Part shown: piece after piece, positions 10,640 to 22,772 of the stretch | Layout of the letters: each line of letters starts with the position of its first letter | Numbering within the stretch: the stretch's first letter is position 1 | Source of the DNA: Mastigamoeba balamuthi | Lineage: Eukaryota > Evosea > Mastigamoebida > Mastigamoebidae | Reading direction: 5' to 3' | Assembly: GCA_902651635.1 (NCBI GenBank) | Contig: CACRSC010000013.1 | Location: forward strand, 888,727-922,407 | DNA: 33,681 bases | Translations under genes and position numbers: made by a program | Notes under the pieces: model-generated | Database searches by the model: none | Told to the model about the DNA's origin: nothing | Seen by the model: the letters and a program-made list of their open reading frames with translations, nothing else

Positions 10640-11215
10640 TTAGCAGCGGAAGCACTGAGGGCGCTGGCAGCAGGGTGCAGCGTCGCCGCAGGGCGATGCA
10701 CAACACATCTGAGCCCTAGATGCTCCGCCCTGGCAGCACTTGGCCGGGCACTGAGCGGGGAAGCAGCGCTGGCTGTCGCGGCTGCAGCACTCCGGAGAAA
10801 TCGAGCAGCAGCCAGAAGTCGTCGCACAGCAGTTGGCAGGGCAGGGGCACTGCGGGCACTGCGGGCACTGGACGCTGCAGAACCTCTGACCCCTCGATGC
10901 CCCGTCCTGGCAGCACCCGATCTGGCACTGAGCGGGGCAGCAGCGCTGGTTGTTGGAGCTGCAGCACGCCGGCGAGGTCGAGCAGCAGGCAGAGGGCTTC
11001 GCGCAGCACTCCGAGGGGCACTGCGGGCACTGGGAGCCGCAGGACAGAGCGCAGCACATCTGAGCCCTCGACGCCCCACCCTGGCAGCACCTGGCCTGGC
11101 ACTGAGCGGGGCAGCACCGCGGAACGTCGCAGCTGCCGCTCGCAGGAGAGGTCGAGCAGCAGCCAGAGGTCTTAGTGCAGCAACGGGCAGGGCAGGGGCA
11201 CTGCGGGCACTGGGA
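10640..11215 (-). repeat. Imperfect tandem repeat of about 174-177 bp in the Cys-rich gene
   Basis: About three copies of a 58-59-codon unit form the C-terminal third of the Cys-rich protein. Each contains a CxPAQC..xCCQ.GASR block, a CPQCP block and a GCCSxSPxCC block. Copies differ at many positions, and the last is truncated by the stop codon. Confidence 0.8.
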
Positions 11216-12712
11216 ACACGCGCTCTGCTGCGCAGGAGAGCAACAGCACGTGGACGGGGCACAGCAGGCGACCTTGAACGTGCACTGGGACTTCTTGCAG
11301 CACCTCGACCCGTAGCAAGGGGACTCGCGCGCGCCCTGACAGCACATCGCGGTGCTGCTGCGTCCCGCCGCGCAGGTGCACGCGCAGCAACAGCACGAGA
11401 CAACAGCGCAGCAGCACGGAGTCGACGGGCAGAAGGCCTTCTGGCAGCACGGGGCGTCGGCCTGCCCACAACACGATGCGGGGCACGACGCAGCGCAGCA
11501 CTCCTGGATCTTCTGGCAGCACGCGCCGTCCTTGTCGCCGCACATCCTGCTGCAGCACTCCTTCATCTTCTGGCAGCACGCACCGTCCTGTCCGCAACAC
11601 GATGCGGGGCACGACGCTGCGCAGCACTCCCTGATCTTCTGGCAGCACGCGCCGTCCTTGTCGCCGCACATCCTGCTGCAGCACTCCTTCATCTTCTGGC
11701 AGCACGAACCGTCCTGTCCGCAACACAATGCGGGGCACGACGCTGCGCAGCATTCCTTGATCTTCTGACAGCATGCACCCTGACCGCAGCACGAGGAGCC
11801 GCACATCCTGCTGCAGCACTCCTGGATCTTCTGGCAGCACGCGCCGTCCTTCTCGCCGCACATCTTACAGCAGCACTCCATGATGGCGCGGCATGCCTCG
11901 ACGCACTCGCAGCACTTCTTGGCCTTCGGGCAGCTCTCGGTGTCCGCCTGCTTGGAGCACGTGGCCTGGTCGCATTTGCACGGGCACTCGGTCTGCTCCT
12001 TCTCCTCCGAGGCGGCGGGAGCAGCTGCCTCCGCAGCGTTCTTGTCCTCCTCCTCGCTCGCAGCCGGCGCCTCAGACGCAGTCGCGGCCTGGGAGTCCTC
12101 GGGCTTCTGCTCCTCGGGGCTCGACGACGACAGCTGCTCCGCAATGTGCAGGAGCACGGCCTTGCCGCACGGCGAGCACAGCAGCTCGCAGAGGATGGCG
12201 CACAGCGGCGAGCCGCACCCGCACGACGACCGCAGCAGAGCCTGCAACAGCTTCAGCACCACGGCCGGGGCGCACGGGGACTGCAGGAACTTGGCGATGA
12301 CGGGCAGGAGGGCCTTGCACGGCTCCTGGTCGCACTGCGTCGCCTTGGCCTCGCCCTCCTCGGGGCAGCTCGTGCTGCACTTGCCCTGCTCGCCGCAGCA
12401 GCAGCTCTTCACGGCCTCGACGATTGCGGCGCGGACCTTGGGGTTGCACAGCAGCTCGCGCAGGATGGCGCACTGCCCTCCGCACTGGCCTGCGCCGCGG
12501 CAGCACTGCTGCTGAGCGCAGCACGTGGCAGCGCACCCGAACTGCTGGCGGCCACACGCCGGCTGCTGCATGCGGCACGAGCTGCGGCAGCAGGAGCGGG
12601 GCTGGTCGTCGATGATGCGCGAGCAGCTGGAGCAGACGCGGGCAGACTGCGAGCAGCCCTGGCGCGAGCACTGGCCGCCAGAGCAGCACTGAGGCTGGGG
12701 GATGCACGACAT
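10640..12712 (-). CDS. Extremely cysteine-rich repeat protein, 690 residues
   Basis: Not assignable to a known gene. Seen: one uninterrupted frame. The ATG at 12712 (MSCIPQPQCC) is chosen because the Cys-rich composition begins there; the open frame extends upstream only as unlike sequence. Parts in order: an N-terminal Cys/Gln/Ser segment; three Leu/Ala helical units with paired cysteines (CAILRELLCNPKVRAAI, CKALLPVIAKFLQSPC, CAILCELLCSPCGKAVLL); an acidic Ala/Glu/Ser linker; a 42-residue tandem repeat (CCQKMKECCSRMCGDKDGA plus CCQKIRECCAASCPASCCGQ, 12 Cys per unit); and a 58-59-residue repeat (CCPAQCQARCCQGGASRAQM). There is no signal peptide or membrane segment, so it is probably intracellular. 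A metal-binding, metallothionein-like or disulfide structural role is inference from composition. The repeats keep Cys positions while other residues vary, arguing for selection on the protein. Confidence 0.85.
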   Translation of the reverse strand: MSCIPQPQCCSGGQCSRQGCSQSARVCSSCSRIIDDQPRSCCRSSCRMQQPACGRQQFGCAATCCAQQQCCRGAGQCGGQCAILRELLCNPKVRAAIVEAVKSCCCGEQGKCSTSCPEEGEAKATQCDQEPCKALLPVIAKFLQSPCAPAVVLKLLQALLRSSCGCGSPLCAILCELLCSPCGKAVLLHIAEQLSSSSPEEQKPEDSQAATASEAPAASEEEDKNAAEAAAPAASEEKEQTECPCKCDQATCSKQADTESCPKAKKCCECVEACRAIMECCCKMCGEKDGACCQKIQECCSRMCGSSCCGQGACCQKIKECCAASCPALCCGQDGSCCQKMKECCSRMCGDKDGACCQKIRECCAASCPASCCGQDGACCQKMKECCSRMCGDKDGACCQKIQECCAASCPASCCGQADAPCCQKAFCPSTPCCCAVVSCCCCACTCAAGRSSTAMCCQGARESPCYGSRCCKKSQCTFKVACCAPSTCCCSPAQQSACSQCPQCPCPARCCTKTSGCCSTSPASGSCDVPRCCPAQCQARCCQGGASRAQMCCALSCGSQCPQCPSECCAKPSACCSTSPACCSSNNQRCCPAQCQIGCCQDGASRGQRFCSVQCPQCPQCPCPANCCATTSGCCSISPECCSRDSQRCFPAQCPAKCCQGGASRAQMCCASPCGDAAPCCQRPQCFRC
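11440..11880 (-). repeat. 126-bp tandem repeat in the Cys-rich gene
   Basis: The stretch starting TGGCAGCACGCGCCGTCC on the plus strand at 11514 recurs at 11640, and as a diverged copy at 11766, so the period is 126 bp (42 codons). About 3.5 copies are present. Half-units of 21 residues (CCQK..ECC...) are also related to each other, suggesting an older internal duplication. Confidence 0.9.
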
Positions 12713-13297
12713 GATTGGCTGAGGTTGGTGGTGGTGGGGAGGGTTGGCTCCGAGCGCTCTTTGATTGCGGGTTTGTTTAGAATGACAGAACGTTTCGTTG
12801 GGCTCTGAGGTCATTCGGCCGTCGACGCAATCGGGCCGTGTTCTGCCACGCGGAAATGTGGTGTCCCCCATATCCATAAGCGGAAAGAGAGAGACCCAAA
12901 CGTCACGTCACCGGTATCAGCGCTGCACATTTCGTACGTGTGCACAAACGCGTGCAGAATCCCCAGGTGTATCCTGCCACAGCGCTACGCTGGGCGGAGC
13001 CCTCCAGACTGGCTGGCGGGATGGCTCAGAAATACCCGGCTCTGCGCTTTTCCTTACCCGTTTGGTATTGGCGCATCTCAGTTCACAATTGATAAGGGGT
13101 CCAGAGGATTGTGTCGCTCGCCCAAAGTCCTTCCCAAGGGCTGCTTCGCAGTTGGCATAACTGACAATTTGATTGACCAACAAACGCTGTCAAAATACCA
13201 TAGTTGTTTATGTTCCTCGCTGATGCATGGGTGACGTAGGACACGGGAGAGCCCCGATACGTGTGGTGAGGGGTGCCCGCACGGAAAACTGTCCTAT
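12713..13297. other. Intergenic region upstream of the Cys-rich gene and downstream of CTP synthase
   Basis: This 585-bp stretch holds the promoter of the minus-strand Cys-rich gene and the 3' end of CTP synthase. GGATATGGGGG on the minus strand near 12875-12865 resembles the GATAT-type element seen upstream of other genes. The part near 13160-13230 is AT-rich. I see no convincing coding sequence. Confidence 0.35.
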
Positions 13298-15509
<2,212 letters not shown>

Positions 15510-15717
15510 CTTGCGGGGTCTTTGCACGGTGGTTCTTTCGGCACTCACCAGTCTCACGGAAAAGCCGGGAAAGAAAGAGCACAGATCAGACCGTGACATC
15601 ATCTCACACCGCGAATTACATCAGCAGAGCCCCAAATATCCCCCCTCTAGAATCTCTACGGCAGCTTAGCAGGTCCCCTCGGTCTGCTCTTCTCCCACCC
15701 CCAACGACCGCGTGCGA
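15510..15717. promoter_or_regulatory. Bidirectional promoter region, CTP synthase and NOP53
   Basis: The two ATGs (15509 minus, 15718 plus) are only 208 bp apart, so this stretch must carry both promoters. It contains AAATATCCCCC with AATATC at 15635-15640, 83 bp before the NOP53 start. This matches the element in other intergenic regions here. Confidence 0.5.
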
Positions 15718-17344
15718 ATGACCAGGAAGGAGATCAAGCGCCGGAGGCAGCAGAAGGCGGCCAAGGAGGTCGAGGCGGCGGCGCACGCTCGCGCCGAGGC
15801 GGAGATCGACAGCGGGCGGACGGACGCGTCGCTGTTCTTTGTGGACAAGGGCGCAGGCGCCTCCGGGTCCGCGCGCGGCGGCAAGAAGCAGTGGCAGGAG
15901 CGCGTCCTGCGGCGCGACAGGAACGTGCGGCCCAAGGCGCCCGAGGACCCCGAGGCCAAGGCGCGGCGCAAGAAGGCGTTCGTCAAGGACGAGGTCGCGG
16001 GGCTCGGGCGGACGGCGGCCAAGCGGCTGCACGACGACGTCGTCAGGCACAGGGAGCTCGACGCGGCCAAGCACGCCAAGACCAGGCCCGCCTCGTTCGA
16101 CCTCTGGAGCGCGCCCAAGAAGAACGAGTGGATCCCCCAGGAGAACCCGATGAAGCACGTGCGCGCGTTCCAGATTCCGGAGATTCCGCCCCCTCTCCTC
16201 GGAATATCAGCGCCGAGGAAAATATCTTTTACTGACGGGTTCCGCCTTTTGCTCCTCAAATTACACAGCCGTCGGCCACGTACGTGCCGAGCACGCTGCC
16301 GGCCGTGGCGCTGCCGGCGCCCGGCGAGTCGTACAGGCCGCGCGAGGACGACCACCAGGAGCTCGTCGTCGAGGCCGAGGTGCAGCGCAAGAGCCGCGAT
16401 CGCGCGGCCAAGTACCACGAGCGGCAGCTGACCGAGGGCGCGCCGTACGCGCGCTCGCTGATGACGCGCGAGGACGACGCGGCGCACCGCGACCTCGTCA
16501 AGTCGTTCATCGAGGCCGAGCGCAACCGCGAGATCGAGCTGAGGCGCGACGCGCGCCGCGAGGCCGCGCTGGAGCAGCGCGAGAAGAAGCGCCAGCGCCG
16601 TGAGGCCGCCCAGCAGCCCAAGCAGAAGCAGAAGGCCGACAAGGGGGAGGCTGCCGCGCAGGAGCCGCCCAAGAAGAAGGGGAGGCACCCGATGTTCGAG
16701 GACTTCAAGGGGAAGCCCGGGGAGATCAAGACGCGCATACAGCGCAACCGCGAGCTGAGGGTGCGCAAGGCGGTGCAGCTCGAGCTGAAGCGCGCGGCGA
16801 GGAAGAAGAAGGAGAGGCAGTGGCTGGCGATGGGCAAGACCCTGAAGCGGATCGAGACGAGGGCCGCGCGCAGGGAGCAGGAGAAGGAGGCCAAGAAGCT
16901 CGACGAGATCGACCGCATGGCGGCGCCCAAGCACATCGGCCCCCACCCCATGATCAACGCTCCCAAGATCGTCATCCCCACCGACAAGCTCACCTCCCTC
17001 CGCACTCTGCCCGTGAGCCTCCCTGACGCCTCTGGCTGTCGTTTCCACTCCGATTTTTGCCTCCCCTCCCCCGGGTCTGCTAACGAGTCTCTCGAACGCG
17101 TGTGCAGATGGACGTGCAGAGAGGGCTGGCGAGGGAGATGTTCAGGAGGCTGCAGAAGCGCAACATCGTCGAGCGCAACGCGAGCAACTCGGCGACGTCG
17201 GAGAACCGCAAGAAGCTGGCGATGCGCCGCGAGGTCGACCGCGAGAACCGCATGACGGTGGAGAAGCGCAAGTTCAAGTACTCGGAGCGCGCCTCTGCGC
17301 GCCTGCCGCTCAGCGACCCGCTGACCAAGTTCCTCACCGAGTAA
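15718..17344 (+). CDS. NOP53: NOP53 (GLTSCR2/PICT1) ribosome biogenesis factor
   Basis: Exons 15718-16158, 16269-17012 and 17108-17344 give 1422 nt and 473 residues, the usual size. Known: NOP53 is a nucleolar 60S assembly factor that recruits the exosome-linked helicase to pre-ribosomes for 5.8S 3' maturation. Seen: a highly charged Lys/Arg/Glu protein starting MTRKEIKRRRQQK. The family core is PSTLPAVALPAPGESYRP followed by HQELVVEAEVQ. A long helical basic middle follows (REKKRQRREAAQQPKQKQK), and then the conserved C-terminal block SLRTLP...RGLAREMFRRLQKRNIVE. Introns are 110 bp and 95 bp, phase 0. The first intron contains TTTACTGAC as a probable branch site. The divergent CTP synthase gene and the nearby NOC3 make this a growth-related neighbourhood, though co-regulation is only inferred. 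Confidence 0.85.
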
Positions 17345-17623
17345 CGCGTTTTGCCACACCGCCTAAGTTGCCCCCGCAACATACGATAAACAACAACGCA
17401 TACGCACTGACAGAAGCGCCGACATGGCGTGATGTGTTGTGGTGCCCGCCTGCTGGGGTGATGACCACAGCAACTGTATGACGTGGCCGGTGTGTCCCCA
17501 CACAACCGACGTGATCGATGAGAATATTCCTACTGGAGCTTCTCACGACTTGCAGCGGGGTGCAATACCCCGTCACAACGTTGTTTTGTCACCCCACAGC
17601 AAACAGCAGCAGCAGCGGGACAG
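17345..17623. promoter_or_regulatory. Intergenic region upstream of the O-methyltransferase
   Basis: A 279-bp gap between two plus-strand genes. It contains GAGAATATTCC near 17519-17529, a possible variant of the AATATC element, and a short CAG run (CAGCAGCAGCAG) just before the ATG at 17624. Nothing else is recognised. Confidence 0.3.
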
Positions 17624-18451
17624 ATGCTGAACATCACTCTCGTCGTGTCCGTGGTTGTCGGCGTGCTGGCGGTGAAGGCCGTGCTCGCCGTGCTGGGGCT
17701 GCTGTTCCCGCACTTCTCCGGGAGCCGCGTGGAGCGCTACTGCAGCCGCCACACGACGCAGCACGAGCTGCTCGAGCAGACCGAGCGCGACACGTGGGCC
17801 AACGAGCGTGCCCCGTTCATGCTCTGCGGCCGCGTCGAGGGCCAGCTGCTCGCCGCTCTGGTCAACTGCCTCAGGTGAGCTCAGGGACTCGACGACCCCG
17901 CGTCTGGTCTGCTGCTGGGGTGGCCATAACTGACCCCCACACCCCCACATCCGCGCAGGGCCAAGCGGGTCCTCGAGATCGGCTGCTTCACGGGCTACTC
18001 GGCCCTCGCCATGTCGATGGCGCTGCCCGACGACGGCGAGGTCGTCACGCTCGAGTACAGCGAGCACAACGCCGCCGTCGCGGAGAAGCGGTTCGCGTCG
18101 TCGGGGGCTGCTGGCCGCCGCGTGCGCATCGTCCGGGGCGACGCGCACCAGACGATCACCGAGGTCGCTGGCCAGTTCGACCTGGTCTTCATCGACGCTG
18201 ACAAGCCCGGCTACGTCGACTACTACGAGAAGGTCCTGGGCAGGGGGCTGCTGGCCCCGGGCGGCGTCATCGTCGTCGACAACGTCCTGATGCACGGCAG
18301 CGCGTGCTCGTGGTTCGCCCGCACGTTCAACCTCGGGTGCGCCCGCACCATCGACGAGTTCAACAGGCACGTGATCGCGGACCCGCGCGTCAAGACGGTC
18401 ATGCTCCCCGTGGGCCGCAGCGACGGCGTCTCGATCATCCGCCTGAACTAA
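17624..18451 (+). CDS. Membrane-anchored class I SAM O-methyltransferase (COMTD1/CCoAOMT-like)
   Basis: Exons 17624-17874 and 17959-18451, joined across an 84-bp GTGAG...GCAG intron, encode 247 residues. Residues about 1-30 are a hydrophobic helix (LNITLVVSVVVGVLAVKAVLA), likely a signal anchor. The rest is the Methyltransferase_3 fold: the SAM-binding motif VLEIGCFTGYSALAMS, an acidic strand end VVTLEYSE, FDLVFIDADKPGYVDYYE carrying the metal-binding Asp residues, and GGVIVVDNVL. Known: relatives methylate catechol-type hydroxyls with a divalent cation. COMTD1 of animals is also N-terminally membrane-anchored. The substrate is not deducible. The 5' neighbour NOP53 is on the same strand but has its own stop and spacer, so no operon is implied. 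Confidence 0.88.
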
Positions 18452-18990
18452 GCAGCGGGCACTGGGTGACCGGGTCGTGAGATCCGCCTCTGCCGTATCG
18501 TCATCTAGCCAATAGGAATGCATCAGCTAGCCAAATGACACTGCACACATGTTCAGCTCACGGCACTCGAGATGCCAATGTCAGTGCTTTGCTTTGGAAA
18601 TGTCAGCTATGACGAATTGTGAGCCTTTCCTCCCTCCATACTTTGAACCTAATCCAGCGACAGCGCTAATGACATCTGGAACATTCCAGCGTAAGATGCC
18701 AGTTCGGTGAATAACGAACGCCAAGTGGCCGATAGATGAGTGGATTTGGATAAACACTGAGGAATGAACATCAACCCTTCCTTATTCAGGACAATCTTTT
18801 TGTCCACCTATGAGCTCATGTGACCGCATGCATCTGACAAGGCTCGGGCGTTGTGAGAGGTGCCGGGCCACTGGAGCCTCCGAAACCAGAATGGAGTTCC
18901 ATAGCCGTTAATTCGTTTTTTCGACACGGGAGAATCTGCACCACTGGAACAAAGTCGACTCCGCACAAGGGGCCAAAGCACCGTTAAACG
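18452..18990. other. Intergenic region, OMT to Rho GEF
   Basis: These 539 bp separate the methyltransferase stop from the GEF start. Composition drops toward AT. Two CCAA(A/T)-type boxes lie near 18509-18534. AATGTCAG occurs at about 18577, and AAATGTCAGCTATG near 18600. I see no ORF with coding character and no RNA gene. Confidence 0.3.
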
Positions 18991-21544
18991 ATGCTGCACA
19001 AGAGGCTCTTTAGGCACGAGACCTTCCGCGGGCTGCTGTCCTCGTGCCGCAGCAACGACCACGACCGCCCTGAATCCCGGTCGCCGTCGACTTCGCCCGC
19101 GCCAACCACCACTGCACCTTCGCCTCCGCCGAGCCGCGCCAGTGCACCGCCGCACCTAACGGTGCTGCCCCCGCGGACGCACAGCGCTCAGCAAGAGCTC
19201 CTAGCATCCTCCGTGCCTGATGCGTCGCCGGAGCCCCGCCCTGCCACGGGGGCCGCAGGCGTCAGGATAGCAAAAAGTCAGCCCGGATCGCCTGCGGGGT
19301 CGCCCAGCCCGACGTGGTGCCCAGACGGGCAGTCCGTGCGCGTTCCCCTGCAGAGGAACGCGCAGCACTCGTGCTCGACCTCGGTCCTGCCGGTGGCGGG
19401 GCTCTCGTCGACGCAGCCAGCGCCGCAGTCGACGTCTGTGCCGCAGTCGCCGTCTCCGTGCTGCCTCGAGGGCAGCGGCGAAATGTCGCACACCGTCCCG
19501 CAGGCGTCGGCGACGAGGACGCCCGAGCTGCGGCTGCCGGGCGTGCGCGCGGCACCGCCGCCTATACCGCCCCGGCCGCTGACTGGCGAGAAGCTCGAGC
19601 AGCGCCGGGCGAAGATAGTCGAGGAGATCTACGCGACGGAGAAGACCTACGTGATGCACCTCGGCATCCTCGTGTCGGTACGAGCAGCCCACGAGGCCTC
19701 GCAGGCACTGACGAGGGGGGTTGGACGAACGGACAGCTGTACAGGAAGCCGATGAGCCAGGTCAAGGGGATAACGAGCGGCGACATCCTGGGGGTCTTCT
19801 CTAACGTAGACACGATACACATGCTGCACGTCGAGCTGCTGCAGAAGATCACCAAGAGAGTGACCTCCTGGAGCCCCAGCTCGGTCCTCGGGGACCTCTT
19901 CCTCGAGGTGAGCTGCGCCGCTGAACGCGCCCCCACATTATCTCACCCCCAACGGCGCAAACAGGCTGGAAAGTGGATAAAGCTGTACAGGCACTACATC
20001 AGCAACTGTGCGCCATAACCGACACCAGAGGATCCCGGAAGCGAGCGGCGCCTCACGTATTCCCCACAGACGACTCGGGACAGGAGCTCCTGAAGAGGCT
20101 CGAGGAGCAGAACTCCGAGTTCAGGAAGCTGTCCAAGGTGAATTGTACAGCCATTCGTTCGTTTCTCACGTTATTCGCCCCAAGAGGGTCGTGAGCGCCG
20201 ATACTCCCTGCGGGCTCACGTTCGGAAGCTTCCTGATCGTGCCGGTGCAGCGCATTCCCAGATGTGAGCCCCAAGCCCAGCGCCGCCGCCCCCTTCTGAC
20301 TCGCGCACGTGTTGCAGACTTGCTGCTACTGCGGGAGCTCGTGCAGTACACGGACTCTGACCACCCTGACGCCGCGCTGCTCGCCGACGCCATCAAGCAG
20401 ATGTCGTCGATCGCCGACTACATCAACGAGAAGAAGCGCATCACCGACAACCAGGCCAAGATCGAGGCTGTCAAGCGGTGCTGGAAGAAGTACAAGGACG
20501 ACCTCTTCGCCAACCCAGAGCGCACGTTCATCCGGGACTTCGGCGTGTCGGTCGACCACGGCAGGGTCCGCCTGTTCCTCTTCAACGACATCGCCGTCGT
20601 CACAAGCTTCGAGAAGAGCCTCTCGGGCAAGTTCGTCTTCAAGTACCAGCTCGACCTGCAGGACGTGGCCTTCCGCGCAGAGCCCGACGGCAGGGCGTTC
20701 CGTCTGCTGGGCCCGCAGAACTCGCTGCACGGATCGTCGGACACGGAGAGCGTGGTGCTCCTCAAGGAGACAGTGGAGAGACACCAGGCGGCCCTTGTCA
20801 AGAGGGAGTTCAGGGACAGCCTCCCGCAGGACCCCAACGAGGTCTCGGCGCAGTTCATGGACTTCAAGATCAGTGAGTACAGAGCGCGCCGCTACGAGCT
20901 CCTGTGCGGGCTCATCGACTCGGAGCTCAAGCACATCGAGCTGCTCGAGTCCTGCTGCCAGGTAATGCCCCCTTCCAGCCGATGAGTGTCGTCTGAAATC
21001 ACTTGCAGTTCTGTCGCCTGTCTGTGACGAGCGATGCTCCAGTGCCGGAATCGATCAAAGCCATCTTCAATACGATCGCCGAGTTCCTCGAGGGCAAGTA
21101 CAATGCGCACTCGGAGTTCCTGAAGCTGCTGGAGACGAGGAAGAGCGAATGGCCGGAGCCGGACACGGCGAGCGACCTCTTCGGCGACCTGCTGGAGGCA
21201 CTCGCGGACTACCCCGAGTTTTACAAGAAGACCAAAGAGTTCCGTCATCTTTACGCAGAGGCCAAGAGCGTCAACGAGCAGTTCCGCTCCTGGGCTCAGG
21301 TACGTGCAACGGTAGTACTAGGCGCACACTCACACTTGTACAGCTCTCGCAGACCACGACGGGTATCGACTTGATGTCCAACGTCGACGCGGTGCTCTCA
21401 CGAGTCGCATGCTACTACGTCTTCTTGCAGAGAACAGCACAGAACACGCTGGAGAACAGCCCCGACATGCCAGCCATCACAGAAATACTCATTCGTGTGG
21501 ACACCCTCAGGTCCGCCTTAGTGTGGAGGATCGGAGCCCAATAA
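18991..21544 (+). CDS. Rho guanine nucleotide exchange factor, DH-PH-DH
   Basis: Exons 18991-19677, 19737-19907, 19965-20007, 20070-20137, 20185-20263, 20318-20961, 21009-21299, 21344-21544. They total 2184 nt and give 727 residues. Residues about 1-200 are Pro/Ser/Ala-rich and probably disordered, ending in a proline-rich APPPIPPRPL stretch that could bind SH3-type domains. The first DH domain (about 206-385) has RAKIVEEIYATEKTYV, LFLE and the hallmark FLIVPVQRIPRYLLLLRELV. A PH domain follows (about 420-500; FIRDFGVSVDHGRVRLFLFND). A second DH-like domain (about 535-725) starts RRYELLCGLIDSELKHIELLE and ends VDAVLSRVACYYVFLQRTAQNT. It has no PH domain behind it before the stop. DH domains load GTP onto Rho-family GTPases and control actin. 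The second, diverged copy lacks the PVQRIPRY signature and may be inactive or autoinhibitory. Confidence 0.88.
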
Positions 21545-21855
21545 CAAATACCAGTATCTTGTCCACACTGTCTCTGAGTTGTCATATGTCGATGTCAGAA
21601 CGACACTGGCCACCACTCTCGCAGGGGTGAGGCCGAGAGGATACGTGCACGTGCCAAGGCGCATTAGAAGGCCTCCCAGAGTCGGCTGCACTGGTACGAC
21701 CGTGAACCCACCGCGTTGGAACCGCTGGTGGTCAATCTCTTTGGTCACACGCAGTATCCCACTTGCCCAGGTCTGGGGAAATGCAGAGGCATAAGGTGCG
21801 GCATATTCAACAACCCGATGTTCTCACACGTGGCGAGAGGACATCGGCAACATGC

Positions 21856-21868
21856 GGGGGGGGGGGGG
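21856..21868. repeat. Poly-G homopolymer (13 bases)
   Basis: Uninterrupted run of 13 G on the plus strand in the intergenic region. Length in such runs is error-prone in sequencing and polymorphic in genomes. Confidence 0.9.
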
Positions 21869-22059
21869 CCGGCGCTCAGTGGTGAACGGGAATAAAGGTC
21901 AGTCTGGTAGCGCGGATGTGGTGTACAATCCTTGGCTGCCGGCACTACCCAGTGCAGCCTCGCCAGGCCAATGTCTGTAAGCCCGTCCACTGGTATCTGT
22001 GGTGTCGAGGCGGTGTACCTGCTCGAATCGGCGGAGACCTGGCGCGAACTGGCCAGATG

Positions 22060-22350
22060 CTCGCGCTGGGCATAGTCAACGTGAAATCCGTCACCCCCTA
22101 CAATGCCGACGACATGCAGAAGCGCTATCGGCAGGGCTACAGCATGTGGGACACACCCGAGGCCACGCAGTTGGACCTGCAGCAGCAGGGCGCCCTCAAC
22201 GAGCTCACCTCCAACACCACAGAGTACACCTCGCTGGCGCAGCTGTGGCGAATGACAGCGGCCTACTACACGGCCCTCGAAGCGTTTCGCCACTTCAGCG
22301 CCAGTGGCCTCGAGACGGCGCTTTTCCTGGGCGATGACATTGGGCCTCGA
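22060..22350 (+). pseudogene. Coding-like relic or isolated exon, unrecognised
   Basis: The plus strand here is open with a high-GC third position and reads as a soluble helical protein (MLALGIVNVKSVTPYNADDM, then MTAAYYTALEAFRHFSASG). Before about 22060 and after about 22350 the same frame loses coding character, becoming Cys/Arg/Trp-rich noise. In the stretch just upstream, another frame (STGICGVEAVYLLESAETW) looks coding-like. That pattern fits a decayed gene with frameshifts, or exons whose partners I cannot place. No family recognised. Confidence 0.35.
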
Positions 22351-22772
22351 CGTCGGCGTGGCCAGTGCCGTTTCCGGGTCGCCGTGGCGGCCCCCGCGTC
22401 GTGGAGCATGCTGAACCTCGGCGCGTGTCAGAGGCGAGTTGGTCGCGTCTCCCTACGTATACCTCAATTATGTTCGGCCAGGAAGGCATTGCTATCCCGA
22501 CTAGTGATCACTCAAAGCTCGCCCATTTTCCCTCAGGCTAGATCCCCACTCGGGGTCACGTACACAGCGCCGGTGTCCTCTCACCTAACGCGCATTTCAA
22601 TTCCATGTTTGAAATGACACCATGTGAGTGCCATCATTTCTCTATCTTAGCGCAGCGAAGGACGTGCTTTCCCGCAGTCGTGTGGGCACAATGCTCAGGG
22701 GAGACAGGGTCGTGTTATCGCTTGCTGAGCGGGCTTCTCCGACCTCAAACTGTGGCGAAGGGGGGGGGGGAC

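Larger units (their letters stand above)
21545..22772. other. Largely non-coding interval, 1.2 kb
   Basis: The GEF ends at 21544 and the next confident gene, on the opposite strand, ends at 22773. The interval holds a run of 13 G at 21856-21868, another G run near 22761, and an isolated coding-like stretch at 22060-22350 described separately. Frames elsewhere are short and lack coding character. Confidence 0.5.

Noticed and set aside
11440-11880. CRISPR-like array
   Set aside because: The repeats are contiguous 126-bp coding units without spacers, in a eukaryotic gene.
10577-12808. 743-codon plus-strand frame rich in Ala/Arg/Leu
   Set aside because: It is the antisense of the Cys-rich gene. 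TGC/CAG-biased codons leave the opposite strand stop-free, and the reading is low-complexity with no domain.
15718-18451. NOP53-methyltransferase operon
   Set aside because: Same strand, but each has its own start, stop, introns and a 279-bp spacer; nothing suggests polycistronic transcription.
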